Assembly (NCBI RefSeq): GCF_021026375.1
Contig: NZ_JAJNDB010000007.1
Span: forward strand, 372,001-436,000
Length of the DNA stretch: 64,000 bases
Direction of reading: 5' to 3'
From: Actinomycetospora endophytica
GTDB taxonomy: Bacteria; Actinomycetota; Actinomycetes; Mycobacteriales; Pseudonocardiaceae
Position numbers and translations under genes: made by a program. The notes under the pieces were generated by a model. That model was not told where the DNA came from and made no database searches. It saw only the letters and a program-made list of their open reading frames with translations. Below are positions 55,982-63,721 of this stretch, in pieces; within the stretch, counting starts at the first letter, position 1, and each line of letters starts with the position of its first letter.

Positions 55982-56355
55982 CCGGGGCCGAGCGGAACAC
56001 CTATGAATGGGCGGCGCTGCGGGTCGTGCCCCGGGTCGACCGCGGCGAGTGCGTCAACGTCGGGGTGCTCCTCTACTGTCGCCACGAGGTGCACCTGACG
56101 ATCCGGCTTGCGCTCGACACCGCACGGCTCGCGGCGCTGGCGCCCGACCTCGACGTCGAGGAGGTCGCGACCGCGGTCGCGGCCTGGGAGCGCACCGTCG
56201 CCGGGGAGGGCCCGGCGGGGGTGCTCTCGGCCGGCGAGCGCTTCCGGTGGCTCACCGCGCCGCGGTCGACCGTGGTGCAGCCCGGTCCCGTGCACACCGG
56301 GCTGACCGACGATCCCGAGACCGAGGTCGAACGGTTGCTGGCGCGGCTCGTCTGA
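55978..56355 (+). CDS. DUF3037 protein, partner of the HipA-like kinase
   Basis: 125 residues from GTG 55978 inside the kinase stop. The opening YEWAALRVVPRVDRGECVNV then GVLLYC is the DUF3037 signature, followed by helical segments (ALAPDLDVEEVATAVAAWER) and a C-terminal PGPVHTGLTDDPETEVERLL. Function unknown. Translational coupling argues for a stoichiometric complex with the kinase, perhaps as its regulator in place of HipB. It is convergent with the prolyl oligopeptidase gene, three bases away. Confidence 0.85.
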   Translation: MTGAERNTYEWAALRVVPRVDRGECVNVGVLLYCRHEVHLTIRLALDTARLAALAPDLDVEEVATAVAAWERTVAGEGPAGVLSAGERFRWLTAPRSTVVQPGPVHTGLTDDPETEVERLLARLV

Positions 56356-56358
56356 GCG

Positions 56359-58467
56359 TCAGCCCACCTGGCGGCGGCAGAACTCCAGGACGAGCGCCCA
56401 CTGGAAGGCCCGCTGCGCGTTGTCGGCCGCGCCGCCGTGCCCGCCCTCGACGTTCTCGTAGTACTCCACCGGGTGCCCGTACTCCCGCAGCCGCGCGACG
56501 AACTTCCGCGCGTGCCCGGGGTGCACGCGGTCGTCGCGGGTCGAGGTCGTCACGAGGATCGCCGGGTACGACGAGTCCTTGTCGAGCTTCTGGTACGGCG
56601 AGTACTGCGAGATGAAGGCCCAGTCGTCGGGGTCGTCGGGGTCGCCGTACTCGGCCATCCACGACGCCCCGGCGAGCAGCAGGTGGAACCGCCGCATGTC
56701 CAGCAGCGGCACCATCACGACGACGGCCCCGAACAGCTCCGGGTACCGCGTGATCATCACGCCCATGAGCAGCCCGCCGTTGGACCCGCCGTGGATGGCG
56801 AGCTGCCCCGGCGTCGTGATCTCGCGGTCGACGAGGTCGCGCGCCACCGCGGCGAAGTCCTCGTAGGCGCGGTGGCGGTGCTCGCGCAGCGCCGAGGTGT
56901 GCCACTCCGGCCCGTACTCGCCACCGCCGCGGATGTTCGCGACGACGTACGTGCCGCCGTCCCACCCCTGCTCCGGGGACGTCTCGATCCAGCCGCGGCC
57001 CATCACCCCGGAGTACGCGGGCGTCCGGGAGATCTCGAAGCCGCCGTAGCCCGTCATCAGCACCGGACCCGGCGTCGAACGCTCCTTCCCGACGACGAAG
57101 TACGGCACCTCGGTGCCGTCGTCGGACGTCGCGAAGAACTGCCGCACGGTGATCCCGGCGGCGTCGAAGAACGCCGGCGCCGAGCGCAGCGTCTCCAGCG
57201 GGGCGTCCTGCGCGGCGGTGTCCCCGATCTCGGTGCGCACGAACGTCGACGGCCGGGTGAAGCCGTCGGTGTCGAGGAAGACCTCGTCGCTCTGGTCGGG
57301 GTCGACCCCCATCACGCCGACCACGGAGAAGTCGTCGGCGGCCGGCAGTTCGCGCCGGCTCCACTCGCCCGGGGTGGCGTGCTCGGGCCCGGACGGCGGG
57401 GTCAGGACCTCGAGGCGCGTCGCCACGTCCTCGAGCAGGGTGAGGATCAGGTGGTGCTGCGTCCAGGCCCAGCCCGAGAGCGAGCGGCTGGCGGTGGGCT
57501 CGAACAGCACGGTGTGCTCGCGGCCCCCGGTGAGGTAGTCCTCGATGCCGAACGCGAGCAGCGTCCCGGCCGGGTACTCGGTGCCGGTGACCGTCCACGC
57601 CGAGCGCGTGCGCACCAGTAGCCAGGCGCGCTCGATCTCGGTGTCCGCGTCGGGCGGGACGTCGACGAGGACGCGGCCGCCGTCGGGGCGCAGCACGAAT
57701 TCCTCGGCGGTGTGGAAGTCGGGGCTGCGGCCGACGATGTCGCGCTCGAAGCCGACGGTGTGGTCGTGCCCGGCGAAGGCCGACACGTCGGTCTCGTCGG
57801 CCTCGAACACGACGGGGGCGTCGGTTACTTCGGTGCCTCTGGTCCAGCGCCGCATCACCCGCGGGTAGCCCGACGTCGTCAGCGAGCCCGGTCCGAGGTC
57901 GGTGCCGACGAACACGGTGTCGTCGTCGATCCACGAGATCCGGCTCTTGGCCTCGGGGAGCGCGAACCCGCCGTCGTCGGCGGTGAGGAAGCGCTTCGTC
58001 GTGAGGTCGAACTCCCGGACGACCGTCGCGTCGGCGCCGCCGCGGGAGAGCTGGACGAGCGCGCGGGTGTAGTCCGGCCAGCGGGCCGCGGCGCCGGCCC
58101 AGACCCAGTTCTCCTCCTCCTCGGCGGCGAGCGCGTCGACGTCGAGCAGCAGTTCCCAGTCCGGGTCGCCGGTCCGGTACGAGTCCAGGGTGGTCCGCCG
58201 CCACAGGCCGCGCGCGTGCTCGGCGTCCTGCCAGAAGTTGTAGAGCAGGTCCCCCCGACGACGGGTGTAGGCGATGCGGTCGTCGGAGTCGAGGACCGCC
58301 CGCAGGCCGTCGCGCAGGGCCGTGAACCGCTTGCCGTCGGCGAGGGCACCGAGGCTCTCGCCGTTGCGCTCCCGGACCCAGGACAGGGCCTCGTCGCCGG
58401 TGACGTCCTCGAGCCAGAGGTACGGGTCGTCGGTGCTCGTCTCGGTGGTCACAGGCGTGGAGGTCAC
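56359..58467 (-). CDS. prolyl oligopeptidase family serine peptidase (S9)
   Basis: Cytoplasmic peptidase cleaving after proline or basic residues in short peptides; 702 residues from GTG 58467, close to the standard S9A length. It begins with DPYLWLEDVTGDEALSWVRE, characteristic of the family. A beta-propeller follows to about residue 440. The catalytic domain has Ser near 560 in IHGGSNGGLLMG, Asp in TSTRDDRVHPGHA and His in EGGHGGAAD. The longer open frame to 58764 crosses into the DUF222 remnant and is not coding. Confidence 0.93.
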   Translation of the reverse strand: MTSTPVTTETSTDDPYLWLEDVTGDEALSWVRERNGESLGALADGKRFTALRDGLRAVLDSDDRIAYTRRRGDLLYNFWQDAEHARGLWRRTTLDSYRTGDPDWELLLDVDALAAEEEENWVWAGAAARWPDYTRALVQLSRGGADATVVREFDLTTKRFLTADDGGFALPEAKSRISWIDDDTVFVGTDLGPGSLTTSGYPRVMRRWTRGTEVTDAPVVFEADETDVSAFAGHDHTVGFERDIVGRSPDFHTAEEFVLRPDGGRVLVDVPPDADTEIERAWLLVRTRSAWTVTGTEYPAGTLLAFGIEDYLTGGREHTVLFEPTASRSLSGWAWTQHHLILTLLEDVATRLEVLTPPSGPEHATPGEWSRRELPAADDFSVVGVMGVDPDQSDEVFLDTDGFTRPSTFVRTEIGDTAAQDAPLETLRSAPAFFDAAGITVRQFFATSDDGTEVPYFVVGKERSTPGPVLMTGYGGFEISRTPAYSGVMGRGWIETSPEQGWDGGTYVVANIRGGGEYGPEWHTSALREHRHRAYEDFAAVARDLVDREITTPGQLAIHGGSNGGLLMGVMITRYPELFGAVVVMVPLLDMRRFHLLLAGASWMAEYGDPDDPDDWAFISQYSPYQKLDKDSSYPAILVTTSTRDDRVHPGHARKFVARLREYGHPVEYYENVEGGHGGAADNAQRAFQWALVLEFCRRQVG

Positions 58468-58575
58468 CCGCCCAGTCTGCCCAACTGTCCTGACCGGGTG
58501 CCGACGAGCCGCGCCGTCGGGTGAGGCGGTCGGGGCCGGTCGTCCGGTTCGGGCTTCGTCGTCGGGGGGTCTTGC

Positions 58576-58598
58576 TAGTCTCTCGAACATGCGTTCGA
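58576..58598 (+). promoter_or_regulatory. perfect LexA box and -10 at a leaderless start
   Basis: TCGAAC-ATGC-GTTCGA (58583-58598) is an exact match to the actinobacterial SOS box. It overlaps the ATG at 58589, and TAGTCT (58576-58581) lies seven bases upstream of that ATG. Strong LexA repression of a leaderless transcript is expected. Confidence 0.8.
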
Positions 58599-58831
58599 AC
58601 GATGCGTGTGAGACGGGTGACGCGGTCAGCGCCGAGCTGACCGCGCTGCTCGGGCGCCTCGGGGAACTCGCCCGTGCTGAGGACGCGGCGGTGTCGGACG
58701 CAGCGCGGGTCGATCGGATCGCTCTGTTCGAGCAGATCCGGACCACCACCCCGACCGGGCACACCTACACCAGCCGAGCCGGGCCACGACCGATCGATGC
58801 GGTGTTGATATGTGGCGCTTCGGGCGTCTAG
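58589..58831 (+). pseudogene. internally deleted DUF222 / 13E12-repeat HNH protein remnant
   Basis: 80 codons from ATG 58589. The first 50 residues (LTALLGRLGELARAED to RVDRIALFEQI) match the beginning of DUF222 (13E12-type) proteins. Directly after, TTTPTGHTYTSRAGP is the sequence normally found at their far C-terminus, after the HNH nuclease domain. The middle (about 300 residues) is missing, so the nuclease is lost. The perfect SOS box agrees with the SOS control of 13E12 genes in mycobacteria. It lies directly upstream of hicA. Confidence 0.75.
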
Positions 58832-58849
58832 TGCGGTATAGATCCGTGC

Positions 58850-58867
58850 GTCTATCCCTGGATAGAC
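58850..58867. promoter_or_regulatory. 18-bp perfect palindrome, hicAB operator
   Basis: GTCTATCC-CT-GGATAGAC is an exact inverted repeat ending four bases before the hicA ATG. A TATAGAT -10-like sequence is at 58837-58843. Autorepression by HicB, which carries an HTH here, is inferred. Confidence 0.65.
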
Positions 58868-58871
58868 AAAC

Positions 58872-59090
58872 ATGACCAGGGCAAGGACCCTGGAGAAGCG
58901 GATTCGACAGGAGGCCAAACGCCAGGGCCTGTCCTGGACCCTGCTTCGTCAGGGAGCGAATCACTCTTTGTACGGGCTCGACGGGGTCACGATCCCGATT
59001 CCGCGCCACGCTGAGCTCGGCGAGGGGCTGACCCGGGAGATCTACAAGCAGTGCGAAGCGAAGCTCGGGAGGGGCTGGTGGCGAAAATGA
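58872..59090 (+). CDS. hicA: HicA-family toxin (mRNA interferase)
   Basis: 72-residue double-stranded-RNA-binding-fold toxin. The start MTRARTLEKRIRQEAKRQGL is longer and more basic than typical HicA. The catalytic segment is TLLRQGANHSLYGLDG with His 31 in the expected place; the usual G-S-H reads A-N-H. The segment IPIPRHAELGEGLTREIYKQ is diagnostic of the family. It would cleave mRNA when free. Its stop overlaps the hicB ATG (ATGA), the toxin-first order typical of hicAB. Confidence 0.85.
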   Translation: MTRARTLEKRIRQEAKRQGLSWTLLRQGANHSLYGLDGVTIPIPRHAELGEGLTREIYKQCEAKLGRGWWRK

Positions 59091-59467
59091 CGACCTACAC
59101 GGCCCGGGCAACGCGCGACAACGACCGCTTCTGGCTGGTCCACGTTGCTGAGCTCGGCCAGTACACCCAGGCTCGCAACGTCGCCGAGATCGAGACGATG
59201 GCTCGCGACCTGATCGCGACCTTGCGTCACATCGAACCGGACAGCATCGACCTCGAGATCGACATCCAGCTGCCGGGTTCCGCTCGAGAGCACCTGGCGC
59301 GCGTAGCGAGTTTGCGCGAGCAGGAGGCCGAGGCCCGGAAGGCCGCCGCCGCCGAGGCCCGGGCGGCCGCGACCGAGTTGAAGCGGGCAGGGCTCTCACT
59401 GCGCGACATCGGCAAGCTGCTCGGCGTCTCCTTCCAGCGGGCCGGGCAACTCACCTCCGACGGCTGA
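59087..59467 (+). CDS. hicB: HicB-family antitoxin with C-terminal HTH
   Basis: 126 residues from ATG 59087; an in-frame GTG at 59078 is too close to the GGGAGGGG ribosome site. The N-terminal half is the partial RNase-H-like HicB fold (FWLVHVAELGQYTQARNVAE). A long Ala/Glu/Arg helix links to a helix-turn-helix (LSLRDIGKLLGVSFQRAGQL) that should bind the palindrome upstream of hicA. It neutralises HicA and represses the operon. Confidence 0.82.
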   Translation: MTTYTARATRDNDRFWLVHVAELGQYTQARNVAEIETMARDLIATLRHIEPDSIDLEIDIQLPGSAREHLARVASLREQEAEARKAAAAEARAAATELKRAGLSLRDIGKLLGVSFQRAGQLTSDG

Positions 59468-59482
59468 CGCCGGGCCAGGATC

Positions 59483-60649
59483 TCACCGACCGGCGTGGCC
59501 GATCAGTGTCCCGTTCGTCCGTGGTGCGGGTGGTGCGTCGTCCGGCGCCGCGGTCCGGACCGCGCGGGCGGTTCGTTCACTCCGACCGGTCCGCAGGAGG
59601 TTCCGCCACTCGGCGGGGCTCCAGTGGGCGGGCTCTGTGGTGGCCAGGAACTCGCGCAGGACCGCGATGAAGCGCTCCGGGTGGGAGTGGAACGGGAAGT
59701 GTCCCGCCCGCTCGAAGACCTCGAGGCGGCTCTCCGGCATCGCGGCGTGCGCGGTGCGGCCGTGCTCGACGGGGACGATCATGTCGTCGGCGCCCCACAC
59801 GAGCAGCGTCGGCATGCCGGCGGTGAGGTAGCAGCGGTCGAGCATCGTCACCACCTGACCGCGCCAGTCCACGACCGCACGCAGCGTCCGCAGGAAGGCG
59901 GCGCGGCTGGTGGCGTCGGGCAGGGCGTCGACGAGGCGGACGAAGTCCTCCGCGTCGCGGCCGAGGTTGGTGTCGAGCTGCTGGGCGAACCGCAGGAGCA
60001 GCTCGGTCTGGAAGCGGACGCCGGGCCAGCTGAGGATCGGCAGGATGAGGTCGGCGAACGGCAGCGACGCGGCCCGTAGTGCGGGGGTCACTCCCTGCGA
60101 GACGCCGCCCGCGCCGACGAGCACGAGCCGCTCGGTGCGCTCCGGGTACTGGTAGGCGAATTGCATCGCGACGCCGCCGCCGAGGGAGTGCCCGACGAGG
60201 CTCGCGCGGTCGATGTCGAGGACCGAGAGCAGGTCGCGCATCCCGTTCGCGTAGGCGCCGATCGAGTAGTCGCCGCGGGGCTTGTCGGAGCCGCCGTGGC
60301 CGAGGAGGTCGGGGGCGAGCACGGTGAAGTCATGCGCGAGGTCGTCGAGGATCGGGCCCCAGGTCGACGAGTCGTCGCCGATCCCGTGGATCAGCAGCAG
60401 GACCGGGCCGGAGCCCGCCATGCGGAAGGCTCGCCGGTACCCGTGCACGGTGCGGTACTGCAGGGCCCAGCGTTCGCCGGGCACGTTGCGCAGCACCGGA
60501 CCCGGGGCCGGTGGACCTCCCCGTCCCGGACGGACAGGACCGAGCAGGGCGTACGTCGCCCGTAGCAGTCCCAGCACTCCTGGCTCCTCTCGTCCCGGCA
60601 CGAAGCTCGCGGATCGCGGCAACCGGAAGATCGAGCGTAGGAGCGCCAT
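59483..60649 (-). CDS. alpha/beta-fold hydrolase
   Basis: 388-residue hydrolase from ATG 60649. The oxyanion motif HGIGDDSSTW begins at residue 89. The nucleophile is Ser 155 (GHSLGGG), the acid is in VWGADDMIVP and the His in ERAGHFPFHSHPE. The N-terminal 60 residues are extra and Pro/Gly-rich; the C-terminal 40 are basic and probably disordered. No ribosome site precedes the ATG; instead two overlapping 10-bp palindromes abut it. It lies 51 bases after the PadR gene on the same strand and may be a PadR target. Confidence 0.85.
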   Translation of the reverse strand: MALLRSIFRLPRSASFVPGREEPGVLGLLRATYALLGPVRPGRGGPPAPGPVLRNVPGERWALQYRTVHGYRRAFRMAGSGPVLLLIHGIGDDSSTWGPILDDLAHDFTVLAPDLLGHGGSDKPRGDYSIGAYANGMRDLLSVLDIDRASLVGHSLGGGVAMQFAYQYPERTERLVLVGAGGVSQGVTPALRAASLPFADLILPILSWPGVRFQTELLLRFAQQLDTNLGRDAEDFVRLVDALPDATSRAAFLRTLRAVVDWRGQVVTMLDRCYLTAGMPTLLVWGADDMIVPVEHGRTAHAAMPESRLEVFERAGHFPFHSHPERFIAVLREFLATTEPAHWSPAEWRNLLRTGRSERTARAVRTAAPDDAPPAPRTNGTLIGHAGR

Positions 60650-60664
60650 GTGACGTCACGTGAC
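60650..60664. promoter_or_regulatory. two overlapping 10-bp palindromes next to the hydrolase ATG
   Basis: GTGACGTCAC (60650-60659) and GTCACGTGAC (60655-60664) are both perfect and share five bases. They touch the ATG at 60649 of the minus-strand hydrolase gene. Possible operator. Confidence 0.35.
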
Positions 60665-60700
60665 GGGGAGGTTTCACCGATGTGGCGGCGCGACCGGCGG

Positions 60701-61594
60701 TCACGTCGTCTCGGCGACCGGGCCCTCCGGCCCGTCGTCCTCGGGCTCGTCGTCGTCGCTGTCGGCCCCGGAAGCGGGATCGACCTCGGCGAGCAGCAGG
60801 TACAGCTTGCGTCGGGCCTCGTCGAGGATGCTCGTCGCCTGCGTGACCTGCTCGTTCGTGCCGACCTGGGCGACCTGCGCCACGGCGCCGGCCAGTCCAC
60901 GACCCGCGGTGCGGAGATCGGTGAACCCGTCGTTCGCACCCGCCTCCACCTGCGACCACACCGCGTCGAGCTCGGCGGCGTGCTCCTGGGTGTAGCGCTT
61001 GCCCTCCTCCGTCAGGTGCACGACCGTGCGGCCGGACTCCTTCTCGGTGTGGACCAGGCCTTCGTCGGCCAACTGCGAGACGGTCGGGTAGACCGAGCCC
61101 GGGCTGGGCTTCCACGAGCCGCCGGAGCGCTCGGAGATCTCCTGGATGATCTGGTAGCCGTGGCGCGACTCCTCACGCAGCAGCGCGAGGATGGCGAGGC
61201 GGACGTCGCCCCGCGAGCGCCGGCCCTTGCCGCGACCACCCGGGCCGTGACCGTGGCCGCCGCGGCCACCGGGACCGCGACCGCCGGGACCACCCCGACG
61301 TCCGCGCGGCCCTCCCGGACCCCACGGGCCGGGGAACTGGCCGCTGTCGTCGGGACCCGGACCGTCGTGCGGCCCCTCGCCCTCCGGTCCGCGACCCCGA
61401 CCGCGTCCGCGGCCACGGGGACCCCCCGGGCCGAACGGGCCGTCGAAGGGGGGACCGAAGTCCATTCCGCCGAACGGGCCACCCCGTCGGCGTGCACCGC
61501 GTCGCGGCCCGCCGGGCTCGCCTCGGTGCTCGTGCGGCCCACCCGGGCCGCCGTGTCGGTGCGCCCGCTCCGGGCGCTCATGGGTGTTGAACAT
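60701..61594 (-). CDS. PadR family regulator with a long RG/GP-rich N-terminus
   Basis: 297 residues from ATG 61594. The first 125 residues are almost entirely Gly, Arg, Pro and His (for example GRGRGRGRGPEGEGPHDGPG), with no predicted fold. The PadR winged helix begins at RGDVRLAILALLREESRHGY, then SPGSVYPTVSQLADEGLVHT and GRTVVHLTEEGKRYTQEH. A helical dimerisation tail and an acidic end follow. A 14-bp palindrome 47 bases upstream suggests autoregulation. The low-complexity part may bind nucleic acid or phase-separate. Confidence 0.88.
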   Translation of the reverse strand: MFNTHERPERAHRHGGPGGPHEHRGEPGGPRRGARRRGGPFGGMDFGPPFDGPFGPGGPRGRGRGRGRGPEGEGPHDGPGPDDSGQFPGPWGPGGPRGRRGGPGGRGPGGRGGHGHGPGGRGKGRRSRGDVRLAILALLREESRHGYQIIQEISERSGGSWKPSPGSVYPTVSQLADEGLVHTEKESGRTVVHLTEEGKRYTQEHAAELDAVWSQVEAGANDGFTDLRTAGRGLAGAVAQVAQVGTNEQVTQATSILDEARRKLYLLLAEVDPASGADSDDDEPEDDGPEGPVAETT

Positions 61595-61641
61595 GGTGAG
61601 TGTTCCTCTCGATTGATGTCGCCGACTGTCGGCGATGGCTC

Positions 61642-61655
61642 AACGATATATCGTT
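61642..61655. promoter_or_regulatory. 14-bp perfect palindrome, PadR operator
   Basis: AACGATATATCGTT, strikingly AT-rich for this genome, lies 47 bases upstream of the PadR ATG. ATAT-centred palindromes of this kind are typical PadR targets. Confidence 0.65.
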
Positions 61656-61701
61656 AGCGCTCGCAAAGCGATGTGGCGCTCGTCACACTCGCCGACGCGG
61701 G

Positions 61702-62382
61702 TCAGCCCCGCGAGAGGATCTCCGTCAACCGCGCCGCGTTCGCCTCGACGTGATGGCGCACGACGGCGGCCGCGTGTGCCGGATCGCCGGAGTCCAGCGC
61801 GTCGACGATCTCGGCGTGCTCGGCGACGACCGCGTCGGAGTGTTCGTACTCGCGGTCGGACACCGACAGGACGAGCAGGTAGACGCGCAGCTCCTGGGTG
61901 AGCTGGGCGTAGAAGTCGTCGAGCCGGCGCACACCCAGCATCCCGACGAGCGCGGCGTGGAAGGCGAGGTCGCGCTCGACGATCAGCTCCGGGTCGTGCG
62001 TTGCGGCCACCTCGCGCAGGTCCTCGAGCGCCGCCCGGACCCGGGCGAGCGCCTCGGGCGGACGGGGTGAGGCCACCGCGGCCACCTCGAGCTCGGCGCG
62101 GGCGGCGTAGAGGCTGGCGAGCTCCTCCGGGGTCGGGGAGATGACGACGGCGCCCCGGTTGATCTCGTAGCGCACCAGTCCGCGCAGCTCCAGGGCTCGC
62201 ACCGCCTCGCGGACGGTCGGCCGCGAGATCCCGAGATCCGTCGCGATCGCGCTCTCGCGCAGTCGGGCGCCCGGCGAGATCCGTCCGTCGAGGATGCGCT
62301 CCGCGAGCCCGTCCGCGACCTGCTGCGCGGTGGTGGTGCGCCGCACCGTCATCCCGGCCGTGAGTCCCTCGTCGACTCGCAC
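61702..62382 (-). CDS. GntR family regulator (FCD domain)
   Basis: 226 residues from ATG 62382. The winged helix is QQVADGLAERILDGRISPGA, then RLRESAIATDLGISRPTVRE and AVRALELRGLVRYE. The C-terminal FCD effector domain has the metal-site pattern (LAFHAALVGM, HAEIVDALDSGD, VRHHVEANAARL). It is divergent from the class III aminotransferase, with a perfect 15-bp inverted repeat between them, so it probably represses the aminotransferase-MFS operon in response to its substrate. Confidence 0.92.
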   Translation of the reverse strand: MRVDEGLTAGMTVRRTTTAQQVADGLAERILDGRISPGARLRESAIATDLGISRPTVREAVRALELRGLVRYEINRGAVVISPTPEELASLYAARAELEVAAVASPRPPEALARVRAALEDLREVAATHDPELIVERDLAFHAALVGMLGVRRLDDFYAQLTQELRVYLLVLSVSDREYEHSDAVVAEHAEIVDALDSGDPAHAAAVVRHHVEANAARLTEILSRG

Positions 62383-62414
62383 GCCGCTACTCTAGTCCTT
62401 GTGCCTCACTGCTG

Positions 62415-62429
62415 AACTGTCTTACAGTT
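62415..62429. promoter_or_regulatory. 15-bp inverted repeat, GntR operator
   Basis: AACTGT-CTT-ACAGTT is a perfect inverted repeat containing TGT-N3-ACA, the pattern of FadR-subfamily GntR sites. It is 22 bases before the aminotransferase ATG and 33 bases from the gntR ATG. Confidence 0.65.
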
Positions 62430-62451
62430 TCGAGCCTCCAGGGAGGTGCGG

Positions 62452-63705
62452 ATGACGCTCGGTGAGGCCCTCTGGCACGGCCAGGCACATATGCCCACGA
62501 CGGCGCGGACCCGGCTGACGATCGCCGGCGGCGACGGCGCGTACGTGACGACCGACGACGGCCGCCGGCTGCTCGACGCGACCGCCGGGCTCTGGCACAC
62601 CAACGTCGGGCACGGGCGCGAGCGGATCGCCCGCGCCGCCTACGACCAGATGTGCCGGCTGGAGACCTACCACTGCTTCGGGCGCTTCGCGAACGAGCCG
62701 GCACTACGCCTGGCCGACCGGCTCTCAGCGCTCGGTCCGGTCGACGGCGCCAAGGTCATGCTCACCAGCGGCGGGTCCGACTCCGTCGACCTCGCCTGCA
62801 AGCTCGCTCTGCGCCACGCGCAGCTCTCCGGGGACACCACCCGCACCGTGCTGGTCTCCCGGGACCGCGCCTACCACGGCCTGCACGGGCTCGGGACGAG
62901 CATCGCGGGGCTGCCCTACAACCGCGACGGGTACGGCTCGCCGTCGCTCGTGCCGGACACCGCGCGCATCCCGACGAACGACCTCGACGGTGCCCGGGCG
63001 CAGATCGAACGGATCGGCCCGGAGCGGATCGCCGCGATCGTCGCCGAACCCGTGATCGGGACCGGCGGCGTGCACGGCCCGGCCGAGGGCTACCTCGAGG
63101 GGCTCCAGGCCCTCGCTCACGACATCGGCGCGCTGTTCGTCGCCGACGAGGTGATCACCGGCTTCGGACGTACCGGACACTGGTTCGCCAGCGACCGCTG
63201 GGGACTGCAGCCCGACGTCATCACCCTCGCCAAGGGCCTGACGAGCGGCTACGCGCCGCTCGGCGCGGTCCTCGTCGCGCCGCGCGTGGCCGACCGCTTC
63301 TTCGCCGACACGCCGGACACCCCGATGTTCCGCCACGGCCTGACCTACTCCGGGCACGCGACCGCCTGCGCGGTCGCCGAGGCCAACCTCGACATCCTCG
63401 CCGAGGAGGAGCTCGTCGCCCGCGCCGCGGCCGCCGAGGACGTGCTGACGAAGGTGCTGGATCCGCTGCGCGACCACCCGCTGGTCGCCGAGGTGCGCTC
63501 GGGCGCCGGCTTCCTGGCCGGGGTCGCGCTGCGCGCGGACGTCGACGGGGCTGCGGTCGCCGCCGACGTCACCGACGAGGGCGTGATCCTGCGCGCCATC
63601 CACGAGAACACGCTGCAGATCTGCCCGCCGTTCGTGGTCACCGACGACGAGGTCGACCACATCGCGACGACGATCCGCACGGCTCTCGACCGACGCGTCA
63701 CCTGA
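62452..63705 (+). CDS. class III aminotransferase (PLP-dependent)
   Basis: 417 residues from ATG 62452, with GGGAGG five bases upstream. Fold type I features include the cofactor Gly loop TSGGSDSVDLACKLALRH, the Asp that holds the pyridine nitrogen in FVADEVITGFGRTG and Lys 261 in TLAKGLTSGYAPLGA. FRHGLTYSGHATACAVAEAN precedes the C-terminal domain. Members use omega-amino acids or polyamines such as beta-alanine, GABA or putrescine with pyruvate; the precise substrate is open. An MFS symporter follows after 16 bases, suggesting uptake and catabolism of one compound. Confidence 0.92.
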   Translation: MTLGEALWHGQAHMPTTARTRLTIAGGDGAYVTTDDGRRLLDATAGLWHTNVGHGRERIARAAYDQMCRLETYHCFGRFANEPALRLADRLSALGPVDGAKVMLTSGGSDSVDLACKLALRHAQLSGDTTRTVLVSRDRAYHGLHGLGTSIAGLPYNRDGYGSPSLVPDTARIPTNDLDGARAQIERIGPERIAAIVAEPVIGTGGVHGPAEGYLEGLQALAHDIGALFVADEVITGFGRTGHWFASDRWGLQPDVITLAKGLTSGYAPLGAVLVAPRVADRFFADTPDTPMFRHGLTYSGHATACAVAEANLDILAEEELVARAAAAEDVLTKVLDPLRDHPLVAEVRSGAGFLAGVALRADVDGAAVAADVTDEGVILRAIHENTLQICPPFVVTDDEVDHIATTIRTALDRRVT

Positions 63706-63721
63706 TCCCGGGAGCCCTCCC

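Noticed and set aside
56252-58918. 888-residue minus-strand frame covering the prolyl oligopeptidase
   Set aside because: It is an out-of-frame Arg/Pro-rich shadow; the S9 peptidase is in the other minus-strand frame with intact catalytic motifs.
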